The notes under the pieces were generated by a model. It did not search any database, had not been told where the DNA came from, and was given only the letters and a program-made list of their open reading frames with translations. A program made the translations under genes and the position numbers. Below, one piece after another: positions 38,690 to 49,189 of a stretch of 64,000 bases of DNA (position 1 is its first letter; every line of letters begins with the position of its first letter). Source of the stretch: Nostoc punctiforme NIES-2108. GTDB lineage: Bacteria > Cyanobacteriota > Cyanobacteriia > Cyanobacteriales > Nostocaceae. The DNA lies in assembly GCA_003326195.1 (NCBI GenBank), contig LXQE01000136.1, positions 453,871-517,870 on the forward strand, written 5' to 3'.

Positions 38690-38714
38690 CTTCAAGATAG
38701 ACAGGTAAACCTAG

Positions 38715-39518
38715 ATGATTAAGTTGATTGGTATTTTTCTCAGTCTGTTAATTGTGTTTGGCTGGGGTACACCAGTTATGGCACAATCTCAGCCGCCCAT
38801 TACTCAAGAACAGTTAAAACAAGGTGATGAGTGGGCAAATCAAGCGTTTATAGCGACGAATCAAGGTGACTTTGCGACGGCTGAAACTTACTGGACAAAA
38901 ATTATTGAGCAATTTCCCACAAATGCAGGGGCCTGGAGTAACCGGGGAAATTCGCGGGTGAGTCAGAATAAGTTACCAGAGGCGCTGGCAGATTATAACA
39001 AAGCCATAGAACTAGCGCCAAATGTCACCGATCCATATTTAAATCGGGGGGCGGCGTTAGAAGGGATGGGAAAATGGGACGATGCGATCGCAGATTATAA
39101 TCATGTCTTAGAACTCGATCCTAACGATGCGATGGCATATAACAATCGCGGTAATGCCAAAACAGGTTTAGGAAAATGGGAAGATGCGATCGCAGACTAC
39201 AAAAAATCTAATGAGATAGCCCCAAATTTTGCCTTTGCCCGTGCTAACTACGCTCTCGCTCTGTATGAAACTGGTCAAAAAGAGCAAGCAATCCGCGAGA
39301 TGCGAAATATCGCCCGTAAATACTCCAAATTTGCTGATGTGCGTGCCGCCCTCACAGCTGCATATTGGGTAAATGGAGAACAAGGTGAAGCCGAAAGTAA
39401 CTGGGTAGCAGCTTATGGACTTGATAGCCGCTACAAAGATATTGACTGGGTAAAAAATATCCGGCGTTGGCCTCCCAGCCTAGTTACAGCTTTGGATAAG
39501 TTCTTAAAAATCCAGTAA
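38715..39518 (+). CDS. Exported TPR protein
   Basis: The 267-residue protein has a signal peptide (LIGIFLSLLIVFGWGTPVMAQ). Four to five TPR units follow, such as AWSNRGNSRVSQNKLPEAL, PYLNRGAALEGMGKWDDA and AYNNRGNAKTGLGKWEDA. The family is common in cyanobacteria and plastids, where some members help photosystem assembly in the lumen. The specific partner cannot be inferred. No catalytic domain is present. Confidence 0.88.
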   Translation: MIKLIGIFLSLLIVFGWGTPVMAQSQPPITQEQLKQGDEWANQAFIATNQGDFATAETYWTKIIEQFPTNAGAWSNRGNSRVSQNKLPEALADYNKAIELAPNVTDPYLNRGAALEGMGKWDDAIADYNHVLELDPNDAMAYNNRGNAKTGLGKWEDAIADYKKSNEIAPNFAFARANYALALYETGQKEQAIREMRNIARKYSKFADVRAALTAAYWVNGEQGEAESNWVAAYGLDSRYKDIDWVKNIRRWPPSLVTALDKFLKIQ

Positions 39519-39544
39519 TAGCTGGATTCATCTAAAAATACAGA

Positions 39545-40348
39545 TTAATTAGATGAACTTACCAATTCTTGAATCTGCCTTGGGGTTAATTCTTGCACAT
39601 TACGAAAAACTACAACTGCTCCTGCTGCTATTAGTGTCTCACCATAAGCATCACTACGCGGTGCTGTTTCCTGTACATGGGGCGGTAAAACCCCTACACC
39701 AATCCAAGGGCGAGAAGAATTTAAACTCCGCGCTTTCTCGACGGTATACATATCTGCTACCGTATCCCCCACATACACTACAGCTAATTTTTGCTCAATT
39801 TCATTATCTAACTCACGAACTGTAGCAAAAAGTCCAGTGGGGTCTGGTTTACCTGGCGCATCTTCCATCGCAATCAACACCGGAGATTCCAAACCCAGGC
39901 GTTTTTCTAAGACATAGTTAGCGGAAGCACGAGTTGCACCGCTAAAAAATCCCCAAGCAATCCCTGCTTGGGTAAGTTGTTCTAAATAGCTAGGTTGTAA
40001 TAATAAGGGTTCATTACAGATATACCCTGTAAAATTATTTGGGTCTGGCCCACGGTAGCGGGATTGAAAAAAAGCAACGATCGCACCATAATCTAGTTGC
40101 AGTTGTTCGCGGCTCTGTTGTTGAGTTTCAAAGTAGCGATAAATTAATTCCTGCGATGCTTCCCAATCGTTATTCCACACGCCTTCAGACTTCAGTTGGT
40201 CAATATCTAGTGGGGTTGGCCGATATGCTTGGGTCGTAAAATATTCTACGGTATCTGCGATCGCACGGCGATAGGAACCGCTAACATCGCGCACAACGCC
40301 ATCAATATCGAAAACAACGATCGCTTTTACAGAATTTGGTTGAGTCAT
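39545..40348 (-). CDS. HAD-superfamily hydrolase (TIGR01548 type)
   Basis: The 267-residue protein has the HAD nucleophile motif VFDIDGVVRD near residue 12, motif II FFSGATRAS and motif IV VYVGDTVADM. HADs transfer or hydrolyse phosphate via an aspartyl-phosphate. TIGR01548 members are typical of cyanobacteria and some occur near histidine genes (hisF is 2.3 kb away). The substrate is unknown. It is convergent with the TPR gene. Confidence 0.85.
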   Translation of the reverse strand: MTQPNSVKAIVVFDIDGVVRDVSGSYRRAIADTVEYFTTQAYRPTPLDIDQLKSEGVWNNDWEASQELIYRYFETQQQSREQLQLDYGAIVAFFQSRYRGPDPNNFTGYICNEPLLLQPSYLEQLTQAGIAWGFFSGATRASANYVLEKRLGLESPVLIAMEDAPGKPDPTGLFATVRELDNEIEQKLAVVYVGDTVADMYTVEKARSLNSSRPWIGVGVLPPHVQETAPRSDAYGETLIAAGAVVVFRNVQELTPRQIQELVSSSN

Positions 40349-40388
40349 GGGGTAGGAAGCAAAAGAGTTTTAAATCATCATAATGCGC

Positions 40389-40865
40389 TCATGACTCAGG
40401 TAAAAAATCGGGGTCGAGGGTTTGCTCTGGCGTGAAGGGAGATTGTTCGGGGAAGGCAGCTAGATGCAATTCAGTTTCATCAGCAGCCAAGAGTCTAGCA
40501 TCGTTATAACACAGCCCAAAAACCTCAGAGAAATAGGGTTTGAGGCTAGGACTTTCTTCTAGAGCTTCTCTGAGGCGTTTGCGATGCTCACGAATTGTTG
40601 CTCGCCAACTACCAGAGCGCTTCTCGGCTTGATATTTATACTTCAAGAGGTGCATCAGCACCACTTCCAAATTGCTTCTCAGTGCTTTCTTTTCACTCCT
40701 GCCCATTGTTTCAATTTCATCAATCAAATTCTCCAAATCCAGTTCTGTGAGCCGACCTTGCTTGAGCAGTTCTGCTGTGGTTTGAATCCACAGGTAAAAA
40801 TCTTGCTCATACAAATCTGAACCAGATGTTGTTTGAGATTGGGGCAGTTGAGCAGTCATAAGCAT
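40389..40865 (-). CDS. DUF29 family protein
   Basis: The 158-residue protein (or 156 from an ATG at 40859) shows the DUF29 pattern: LYEQDFYLWIQTTAELLKQG, then LDLENLIDEIETMGRSEKKA and LLKYKYQAEKR. The family is abundant in cyanobacteria, helical and of unknown function. It lies 40 bp upstream of the HAD gene on the same strand, so they may be co-transcribed. Confidence 0.92.
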   Translation of the reverse strand: MLMTAQLPQSQTTSGSDLYEQDFYLWIQTTAELLKQGRLTELDLENLIDEIETMGRSEKKALRSNLEVVLMHLLKYKYQAEKRSGSWRATIREHRKRLREALEESPSLKPYFSEVFGLCYNDARLLAADETELHLAAFPEQSPFTPEQTLDPDFLPES

Positions 40866-40995
40866 CTTTGTTAGCGCCGACTACACCTTATGCTAGCCCA
40901 ATCCAATTACTGTTTGGTCATTTGATAGGGTATTGCGTTAAAATAAGCGATCGCTATCCTTGTTAAATAATGCCCGGAAATTCCCGGAGGTGTGA

Positions 40996-41295
40996 TTGAC
41001 CAAGTTTATTTTGAAAATTCTGTGGTTAGACGAGAACGTTGCTCTCGCAGTCGATCAAGTTGTAGGCAAAGGCACCAGTCCCTTGACTAAGTACTTTTTT
41101 TGGCCCAGAAATGACGCCTGGGAAGAGTTAAAAAAGGAATTAGAGTCCAAACATTGGATTACTGACGTGGATCGTGTTGAGTTGCTTAATAAAGCAACAG
41201 AAGTGATTAACTACTGGCAAGAGGAAGGCAGAAACCGTCCAATGGCAGAAGCTCAGTTGAAATTTCCAGAAGTTGCCTTTACAGGTAGCGCTTGA
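40996..41295 (+). CDS. Ribosomal protein PSRP-3 / Ycf65
   Basis: The start is a TTG with a perfect GGAGG 5 bases upstream, and no in-frame ATG gives a full protein. The 99-residue product begins [20 protein letters not shown] and has [21 protein letters not shown] and [10 protein letters not shown]. This is the conserved core of plastid-specific ribosomal protein 3 (Ycf65), a small-subunit protein shared by cyanobacteria and plastids. It is monocistronic and ends 10 bp before the convergent kinase stop. Confidence 0.93.
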   Translation: MTKFILKILWLDENVALAVDQVVGKGTSPLTKYFFWPRNDAWEELKKELESKHWITDVDRVELLNKATEVINYWQEEGRNRPMAEAQLKFPEVAFTGSA

Positions 41296-41305
41296 TATTA
41301 CAAAA

Positions 41306-43087
41306 TTAGCTATTGTCCAGTTCTACAAGCTGCCACAGTTTGATAGTCTTGTCCCGGCTGCCGCTTGCAATTAATTGTATAACTTTGCTCACAGCAACAG
41401 CAGATACTGAGTCTATATGACCAGAGAGAGTAACAATCTCTTCTGCTGTGCTTACCCTCCAAAGTTTAACTGTTTTGTCGCAACTTGCACTTAGGAGTGT
41501 TTCGCCATCGGCAGTAAAAGCCACAGCCACCACTGACCAAGAATGGCCTACAAGTGTGCAAATTAGCTGACCAGTGTTTACCTCCCACAACTTAATAGTG
41601 TTATCATCACTACCCGTCGCCAAAATTTTCCCATCGGGACTAAAAGCGACTGTCAAAACCGCCCATGCATGACCCGAAAGGGTGCTTAACAAGCTATAGC
41701 ATGGGCGGTTTTGAATTTCTCTCTGGGAACCTTCTATCTGCCACAAGCGAATTGTTCTGTCATAACTAGCGCTAGCTAAAAGCTGTCCTTGGGGACTAAA
41801 TGCTACTGAATTTACCTGTAATTGGTGTCCAGTTATGGTGCAAATTTCTTTACCAGTATAGATATCCCAGAGTTTGATTGTCTTATCCCAGCTACCACTA
41901 GCGAGAATCTGCCCATCTGGACTGAAAGCAACTGATTTTACGGCGTGTGAGTGTCCCAAGAGAGTGCAGATTTCTTTTAATGTCTCAACCTGCCACAATT
42001 TGATAGTTTTATCATCGCTAGCAGTGGCCAGAACTTGACCATCTGGACTGAAGGCAACTGATTTTATAGCTTGGGAATGTCCTGATAAGCTAGCTAAAAC
42101 TTTTTTGGTATTTAAATCCCATAATTTGATGTTTTTGTCATCACTACCACTGGCTAAAGTGTGACTGTCTGGACTAATGGCAAGGGTATTCACGCCACTC
42201 AATGTCCCAGAATGCCCAGTTAAAGTATGCAAGCATCGCCAAGGAGGATTTGGTAATTTCAAATTTTGAGTTTTACATTCCATACCCATTGCTTGCATAA
42301 CTTGATCAGCCGATTGAAAGCGGTGGTTAATAGTCTTTTGCAGCAGCTTGTCGAGGATTTGCCCCAAGCGTAGACTCTTTGAGTCTTGTCGCCAGACATC
42401 GCTAACCTTAGTAGTAAGATATTGTTGCCAAACCCAGCAATCGTTAGCAATATCATATAAATCAAAGGGAGGAATCTGGGTAAGTAAGTAAATACAAGTT
42501 ACACCCAAGCTATATAAATCACTAGCAAAAACTGCTTTTCCCTTTGCTTGTTCTGGTGCAGCGTATTCTGGACTGCCAATACTGGTTTCAAATGTTAACC
42601 GATCAATTTCTGTGACGATTTTCGCAGTGGTAAAATCGACTATAACGAAATCTCCCTTCTTAGTAATTGGGGATCTACGGATGATATTTTGGGGTTTAAT
42701 ATCGCGGTGGATGATGTGGCGATCGCTAATAAACTGGAAAACTGGCAACACATCTTCTAAAAGTTGCCAAATCTGAGTTTCATTAAAAGCGCCTTCTTCT
42801 TCAACCATCTGAGCTAAATTAGTGCCTGCAATAAATTCCTGCACTAAATAAAAATGCCCATCCTGCTGAAAATAATTTAATAATGCGGGAATTTGCGGAT
42901 GCTTTCCTAATTCCTCTAGCTGTTGCGCCTTTTGCTGAAAAGTTTTAAATGTCTCGTATTCCTGCGAGATTTCTTGAACAACGCAAGGAATTGGCGGAAA
43001 CTGACCCTCATCTACAGCAAGGAAGGTTTTACAGAATCCCCCTTTACCAATCTGCTTGATTAAACGATAACGTTCTTGTAAAAGCAA
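41306..43087 (-). CDS. Serine/threonine protein kinase-like protein with seven WD40 repeats
   Basis: No ATG precedes the kinase core. A TTG at 43087 with AGGGG a few bases upstream gives 593 residues starting MLLQERYRLIKQIGKGGF; another TTG at 43162 is open in frame but would translate palindromic repeats. The kinase domain keeps a glycine loop (GKGGFCKTF), HRDIKPQN and APEQAKGK. The beta-3 lysine expected in CVVK is glutamine (CVVQE, Gln38), and DFG reads DFT. Seven WD40 repeats (each ending DKTIKLW or similar) make a full propeller. The usual N-terminal cysteine motif of such cyanobacterial kinases is missing. Activity is uncertain; it may be a pseudokinase scaffold. Confidence 0.85.
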   Translation of the reverse strand: MLLQERYRLIKQIGKGGFCKTFLAVDEGQFPPIPCVVQEISQEYETFKTFQQKAQQLEELGKHPQIPALLNYFQQDGHFYLVQEFIAGTNLAQMVEEEGAFNETQIWQLLEDVLPVFQFISDRHIIHRDIKPQNIIRRSPITKKGDFVIVDFTTAKIVTEIDRLTFETSIGSPEYAAPEQAKGKAVFASDLYSLGVTCIYLLTQIPPFDLYDIANDCWVWQQYLTTKVSDVWRQDSKSLRLGQILDKLLQKTINHRFQSADQVMQAMGMECKTQNLKLPNPPWRCLHTLTGHSGTLSGVNTLAISPDSHTLASGSDDKNIKLWDLNTKKVLASLSGHSQAIKSVAFSPDGQVLATASDDKTIKLWQVETLKEICTLLGHSHAVKSVAFSPDGQILASGSWDKTIKLWDIYTGKEICTITGHQLQVNSVAFSPQGQLLASASYDRTIRLWQIEGSQREIQNRPCYSLLSTLSGHAWAVLTVAFSPDGKILATGSDDNTIKLWEVNTGQLICTLVGHSWSVVAVAFTADGETLLSASCDKTVKLWRVSTAEEIVTLSGHIDSVSAVAVSKVIQLIASGSRDKTIKLWQLVELDNS

Positions 43088-43105
43088 AATTCCCCTACCT
43101 ACAAG

Positions 43106-43172
43106 GTGGGCATTTTGCCCACAATAAGATATTGCCGTTTGTTTTTTATAAGGGCACAACAATGTTATGCCC
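43106..43172. repeat. Two small palindromic repeats at the kinase 5' end
   Basis: GTGGGC-ATTTT-GCCCAC at 43106-43122, and GGGCACAAC (43152) with GTTATGCCC (43164), are common-looking intergenic palindromes. They occupy the place where the kinase's N-terminal cysteine motif would be expected. Confidence 0.65.
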
Positions 43173-43191
43173 CTACCTCATGTTTCTGATG

Positions 43192-45297
43192 TTACTTATC
43201 TACAGGAAAATTCACAACTATCGGTGGAAGACTGTTTTCTGTGGTTGGTTGTCCTTTGTTAACTATTGGTTGTGGATGCAAAGGTGTTGGTGTCAATTCA
43301 CCCTTACCAGTTTGATTCCATAAAATCATGGATAGTAGCCCATCCACTAAGCCGTTATTGCTGCCATTACTGCCAACTAAGACATCTGGAATCAAACGGA
43401 CATTGCGATCGCCGATAATCTGCATCAGTTGCATTGCTGTATAACCTTGTGGTCCCAGAGCTTCTACACCAGCGCGGTAGGTTTCAGCTTTGGCATTACC
43501 TGTGGCTCGGATACCTTCAGCCTCAGCAATTGCCCGGAGTTTTGTACCTTCAGCTTCACCGTTTGCCTCTTTGATTTGGGCTTGGGCTTTGAGGTCAGCT
43601 ATATGCACACTCTGCTCCGATTTCACCATTTCTTGCTGAATATTAGCCAGTGCCGTTTCCCGAACAAGCTGCTGTCGTTGGGTTTGCGCCATTTGCTGGA
43701 CTTCATAAGTCTTGCGTTCTTCTTCGGCAATTTTCCGATCTGTCTGTGTCTGCATTAACGACGCTGGTGGCTGAATATCACCAATTAGAGTGTCGATCGC
43801 TTGCACGTCATAAGCCCGCAGTGCTGTTTTAATATACTCAGCAGCCTCAGTTTGTCGTTCACTCCGAGCAGTGAGAAAGTCTAGTACAGTACAGTTTTGG
43901 GCTGAGTTGCGGAAATAATTACCGATAGTAGGTTCTAATACATGGTCTACGAGATTTTGCATAGCACCAACGCGAGAAATTACCTTTGGAGCATCTAAAG
44001 CACCCACATGGATAATTTGCGCTACTTCCAAATCAAAGGCAAACCCATCACGCGATCGCACTGTTAAAGAAGCCAGTTTAGCATCATAGCTGTGGCGTTC
44101 AGTCCGACCTGACCAGTTTAAGACGATGTTGGTCGTTGGCACTAGTTCAATCTTCATGATCCGGGAATTAATCGGGTGCTTACCAGGATATAGCGGTTCG
44201 ACCCACACACCCTTATGTCCCTGATTCACCAAGTTACCGTGGGTGAAAGCTGCACCACTGACATCTTGATGTGCTTTACCCACGAAAGAAATTACCACGC
44301 CAACATACCCAATGGGAATTTCCGTCATCGGCACTTGCTCAACCTGGACAAACCAAGGGTTCAAGTTCCAAGAACCAGAAAGCAAAGTCTGCTCTTGTAA
44401 ACCTCGCCGTCCACCGCCATTAATAAATTTCTGACCATTTTGAAAGTTGTCGTGTCCGTCAATTATCGGGCCTGCGAGTTCACCTGCGGAAATTGGTACA
44501 CCATCTAAAGTAGTAACAATCCCAACTTTGTCAGATGCCAGACTATATACCCGCAACTGTTCTGGATTCATGCCATGAGCGCTGGCATTTGATGCCATGA
44601 TGACTTTAAATAGGGCAGTGTTGATCCGGTATGTACCAGCCGTAAGAAAACCCATTTGCCGCCCTTTTTCGCCACCTTCGATGAGGAATTTTCGAGCATC
44701 TTGGAAGTTGTCACAACCCACGATTTTCCCCAAAATCCGCTCTGGTGGGTTGGGTTGACCATCTGCTGCCACAATCAAAGCGATTTCCCCTTGGGGAACG
44801 ACAATTACCGATTCTTTCTTTACAGAATACTGCCAAGGCCAATAGCCCCAGTGCCAGCCAGGAGCTAAAGTATCTGCCTGTAAGCCAGCTTCGCCGTTGA
44901 GGGCAATCAAACTGCCGGCGGGGAGTCCACGCCCAGAAAGGGTAAATTTCCTCACTACAATGCCAACTTCACGTTCGCCAATAACTACTAGTCCCCCAAA
45001 GAATAGGGGGACGAATATGACTAAACCGCCAACAAGTAGAATGGGAACCACTACAACAGGATTAATTCCAGCAGCTTGATATTGAGTCCTGCTAGTTTGT
45101 AACTGAGCAATATTTGGTGTGGTCTGGTTTAGCTGGACAGTCGCTGAAGTAATTTCTTTTGCAGTAGTTGTTTTGACAGAAGTAGCATTGGCAGAGTGAA
45201 CGCTACCAGCGAGCGCTAACGTTGCTACGATAGATGCTGCTAAACGAGCTACCTTATTTTGTTTACGAGTACCAAGCAAAGATGAAAAGCTTTTCAT
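43192..45297 (-). CDS. Large SPFH/flotillin-like membrane protein
   Basis: The ATG at 45297 is preferred (701 residues); a TTG at 45318 is in frame. After a basic start and a first hydrophobic segment (LAASIVATLALAGSVHSA), a second membrane helix follows (INPVVVVPILLVGGLVIFV). Next come the SPFH domain (VIGEREVGIVVRKFTL, LYPGKHPINSRIMKIEL) and a charged coiled coil (RKIAEEERKTYEVQQMAQTQ, AQIKEANGEAEGTKLRAIAE). Such proteins assemble on the inner membrane and organise microdomains. It is read toward the kinase gene and lies 105 bp before it. Confidence 0.88.
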   Translation of the reverse strand: MKSFSSLLGTRKQNKVARLAASIVATLALAGSVHSANATSVKTTTAKEITSATVQLNQTTPNIAQLQTSRTQYQAAGINPVVVVPILLVGGLVIFVPLFFGGLVVIGEREVGIVVRKFTLSGRGLPAGSLIALNGEAGLQADTLAPGWHWGYWPWQYSVKKESVIVVPQGEIALIVAADGQPNPPERILGKIVGCDNFQDARKFLIEGGEKGRQMGFLTAGTYRINTALFKVIMASNASAHGMNPEQLRVYSLASDKVGIVTTLDGVPISAGELAGPIIDGHDNFQNGQKFINGGGRRGLQEQTLLSGSWNLNPWFVQVEQVPMTEIPIGYVGVVISFVGKAHQDVSGAAFTHGNLVNQGHKGVWVEPLYPGKHPINSRIMKIELVPTTNIVLNWSGRTERHSYDAKLASLTVRSRDGFAFDLEVAQIIHVGALDAPKVISRVGAMQNLVDHVLEPTIGNYFRNSAQNCTVLDFLTARSERQTEAAEYIKTALRAYDVQAIDTLIGDIQPPASLMQTQTDRKIAEEERKTYEVQQMAQTQRQQLVRETALANIQQEMVKSEQSVHIADLKAQAQIKEANGEAEGTKLRAIAEAEGIRATGNAKAETYRAGVEALGPQGYTAMQLMQIIGDRNVRLIPDVLVGSNGSNNGLVDGLLSMILWNQTGKGELTPTPLHPQPIVNKGQPTTENSLPPIVVNFPVDK

Positions 45298-45399
45298 AAT
45301 CTGTGCCCATCTGGGCAACTAATTAGCTAATTTAACACTCCACCAAAGGTTGGCTCGATTTCTTAAACTTGACGTAATTTTTTTTTAATAAATAAATAA

Positions 45400-45480
45400 G
45401 GAGTCAGGATTCAGAATACTCCAGCCTTTTACGGATATAGTTTTAGCATCCGTAAAAAATTCATACTGAATTCTGACTCC
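45400..45480. repeat. Nested inverted repeat between atpC and the SPFH gene
   Basis: The 18-bp outer arms (45400-45417 and 45463-45480; GGAGTCAG type) have two mismatches. The inner arms TTTTACGGAT (45427-45436) and ATCCGTAAAA (45448-45457) are perfect. It follows the atpB-atpC transcript and could stop it, although there is no T run. Confidence 0.7.
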
Positions 45481-45551
45481 TGAGTTCTTCTGAATAAATA
45501 TTTTGTAGGTTGAACATTGCCCAACCTACAAAGTGGAAATATAAAGTTAAA

Positions 45552-45965
45552 TTAGACCGAACCGCCAGCAGCTTGAAACCGAGCGCGGGCGCGTTTGAAG
45601 GCTTGGGTTGCCTGAATTTGGGCTTGGCGATCGTCTGCGGAAACTTGACTTAGACGTGCTTCTGCTTGGTTGTAAGCAGTACGAGCTTCATCAAGGTTAA
45701 TTTTGTCGCCACGTTCAGCGCCGTTAACCAGAATTGTCACTTCATTTTCTTCGACTTCGGCAAAGCCACCCAAAAGAGCGATCGCTTCCCAATTCTGATT
45801 TTTAGCGCCACGAACTCGCATGACACCAGTATCTAGAGCGGTCAAAAGTGGTGCGTGTCCAGTTAGGATACCTAGTTGACCAGTAGTGCTAGGCAAAACG
45901 ACTTCTTCAGCTGGAGCATCCCAGACTGTTTTATCTGGGGAAATTACACGAACGGTTAATGTCAT
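45552..45965 (-). CDS. atpC: ATP synthase epsilon subunit
   Basis: The 137-residue protein begins [20 protein letters not shown]. It has the beta-sandwich signature [20 protein letters not shown] and a short C-terminal helical pair ([29 protein letters not shown]). It is the inhibitory stalk subunit of the thylakoid F1 ATPase. It follows atpB in the same direction with 164 bp of heptamer repeats between, the standard cyanobacterial atpBE pair with an enlarged spacer. Confidence 0.97.
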   Translation of the reverse strand: MTLTVRVISPDKTVWDAPAEEVVLPSTTGQLGILTGHAPLLTALDTGVMRVRGAKNQNWEAIALLGGFAEVEENEVTILVNGAERGDKINLDEARTAYNQAEARLSQVSADDRQAQIQATQAFKRARARFQAAGGSV

Positions 45966-46129
45966 TTGTCTTTTGTCCTTCGTCCTTCGTCCTTTGTCTT
46001 TTGTCCTTTGTCCTTTGTCATTTGTCCTTTGTCATTTGTAATTGCCATTAGTCATTAGCACTTGAACTAATGACTAATGACTAATAACCAATGACCAGTG
46101 ACTAATGACCAATGACCAATGACTAATGA
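45966..46129. repeat. Heptanucleotide tandem repeat array in the atpB-atpC spacer
   Basis: The left half is built of TTTGTCC-like heptamers (variants TTCGTCC and TTTGTCA), and the right half of TAATGAC/CAATGAC heptamers. The array fills the whole spacer of the operon. Arrays of this kind (STRRs) are known from heterocystous cyanobacteria. Confidence 0.9.
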
Positions 46130-47860
<1,731 letters not shown>

Positions 47861-47890
47861 AAAAAAGCTAGATTTTGATACCTAGCTTTT
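47861..47890 (-). terminator. Rho-independent terminator of the PEP-CTERM gene
   Basis: On the minus strand AAAAGCTAG pairs with CTAGCTTTT across a 10-base loop and is followed by further T residues. It lies 22 bp after the stop codon. Confidence 0.85.
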
Positions 47891-47912
47891 GCTTAATAAA
47901 TTAAGGATTCTA

Positions 47913-48524
47913 TTAGCAGTGAACTTGCTGCTTTTGCTTGCGTTTGAATTTAGAGGTAATACCAAAAGCACCCAAACCAAGCAAGCCAATCAAAGAAGCT
48001 GGTTCAGGAACCGCAGCAGTGTGATATGTTACATTATCCAGCACTGTAGAATTACTGTCCCAATTTACACGAACTTCATCAACTAGTCCTGTATAACCCG
48101 ATGACAGAAAAGTTGGTGTAGAAGAAGGTGTAAGCGATGCAGATGTTGCCTGTAGTGTTCCTCCATTGTAGAGTGAAAAGCTTGCTGGAACAGAGAAATC
48201 AATTCCAGCGATATAACCGCCATCAAAGATTACGGGTGATGCAAAGTAGAATGGAATGCTGCTTGGGCCATCCCACTTGTCATAGTTCCCATAGATTCGG
48301 TTCGGAATTGACTCAGGAGTGTATGGGTTTTGCTCGAAACCGTAATAAATCCAATTATTATCCCATCGGATTCCACCATAGCCATCCGGTACTAGAAGGT
48401 TATCACCTTTTAGATCGTCAAACGTTACGACAGTAGACGCATTGGCACTTGTGGAGATGGCTAAAGCTGACAAAGTACAAGTTGCTAGCGTAAGTGTTGC
48501 CTGTAAAACGTGATAAGTCTTCAT
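47913..48524 (-). CDS. PEP-CTERM sorting domain protein
   Basis: The 203-residue exported protein has a signal peptide (TLATCTLSALAISTSANAS). A ~140-residue aromatic-rich domain containing WIYYGFEQNPYTPES follows. The C-terminal sorting signal is VPEPASLIGLLGLGAFG followed by a basic tail (KFKRKQKQQ). PEP-CTERM proteins are processed by an exosortase (EpsH/XrtA family), none of which is encoded here, and often end up in extracellular polysaccharide. The middle domain is not one I recognise. Confidence 0.92.
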   Translation of the reverse strand: MKTYHVLQATLTLATCTLSALAISTSANASTVVTFDDLKGDNLLVPDGYGGIRWDNNWIYYGFEQNPYTPESIPNRIYGNYDKWDGPSSIPFYFASPVIFDGGYIAGIDFSVPASFSLYNGGTLQATSASLTPSSTPTFLSSGYTGLVDEVRVNWDSNSTVLDNVTYHTAAVPEPASLIGLLGLGAFGITSKFKRKQKQQVHC

Positions 48525-49189
48525 TAATTAACCTCGTTGTATTTAAATGCACACAAATTTGCCAGCAAAATTAAACAAAATCTGCCATAGCTGGCGAAGA
48601 TTTAGCCTGTCGCTGCGATCGCACATAAATCAGTATTTATTAGGCTACTGGCACAGTATTAACTTGATTTCAGCTAAATCATATAGTCATGAGTATTATT
48701 GATAAATAGAGTTGCAAAATCAAGTATTATTACTGGTATTCGTTAAAAATTTATAATAGTAATTTGTATTATTCTAAAATAGAAAAATTACCAAAAGCAT
48801 AGTTTATAAAGCTTTGATTCCGATGTTACGGCTACTACTAAATTAATAAGTATATAAAAGTTGTATAAATTTATAGGAATTTATATCGCGCAATACATCT
48901 TTGTATTACACGATATGCTTTGCGTGGGTGCAGATCGTAGTAGATATCACCAACACAGCATTTGCTAAAAGTTCGGCAATAAATAAATATTATATATAAG
49001 GCTATCCATAAACTACATTTCCAAAGCTTCTGAATATCCATAAGATGAAGAAACTTGCTTTGTCCAGCCTGCTGCAAAAAGCTTCAGTTACCCTGAAGAT
49101 AGATACAAAAACAGCTTTTAGCCAAGCTATGATGCCTGAGTTGGGCGTATCTGCGGCTTTATCCTCACACTTACACCGAGCAGCAGCTT
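48525..49189. other. Long AT-rich intergenic region
   Basis: Over 660 bases separate the divergent PEP-CTERM and SirB1-like genes. A 65-codon frame at 49045-49242 overlaps the SirB1-like start in another frame and has no support. A GCGATCGC site lies near 48,616. Nothing else can be assigned; the length allows for an unrecognised small RNA or complex regulation. Confidence 0.45.

Noticed and set aside
48871..49077. 68-codon minus-strand frame in the long AT-rich spacer
   Set aside because: It has no start signal and irregular composition, and is most likely chance.
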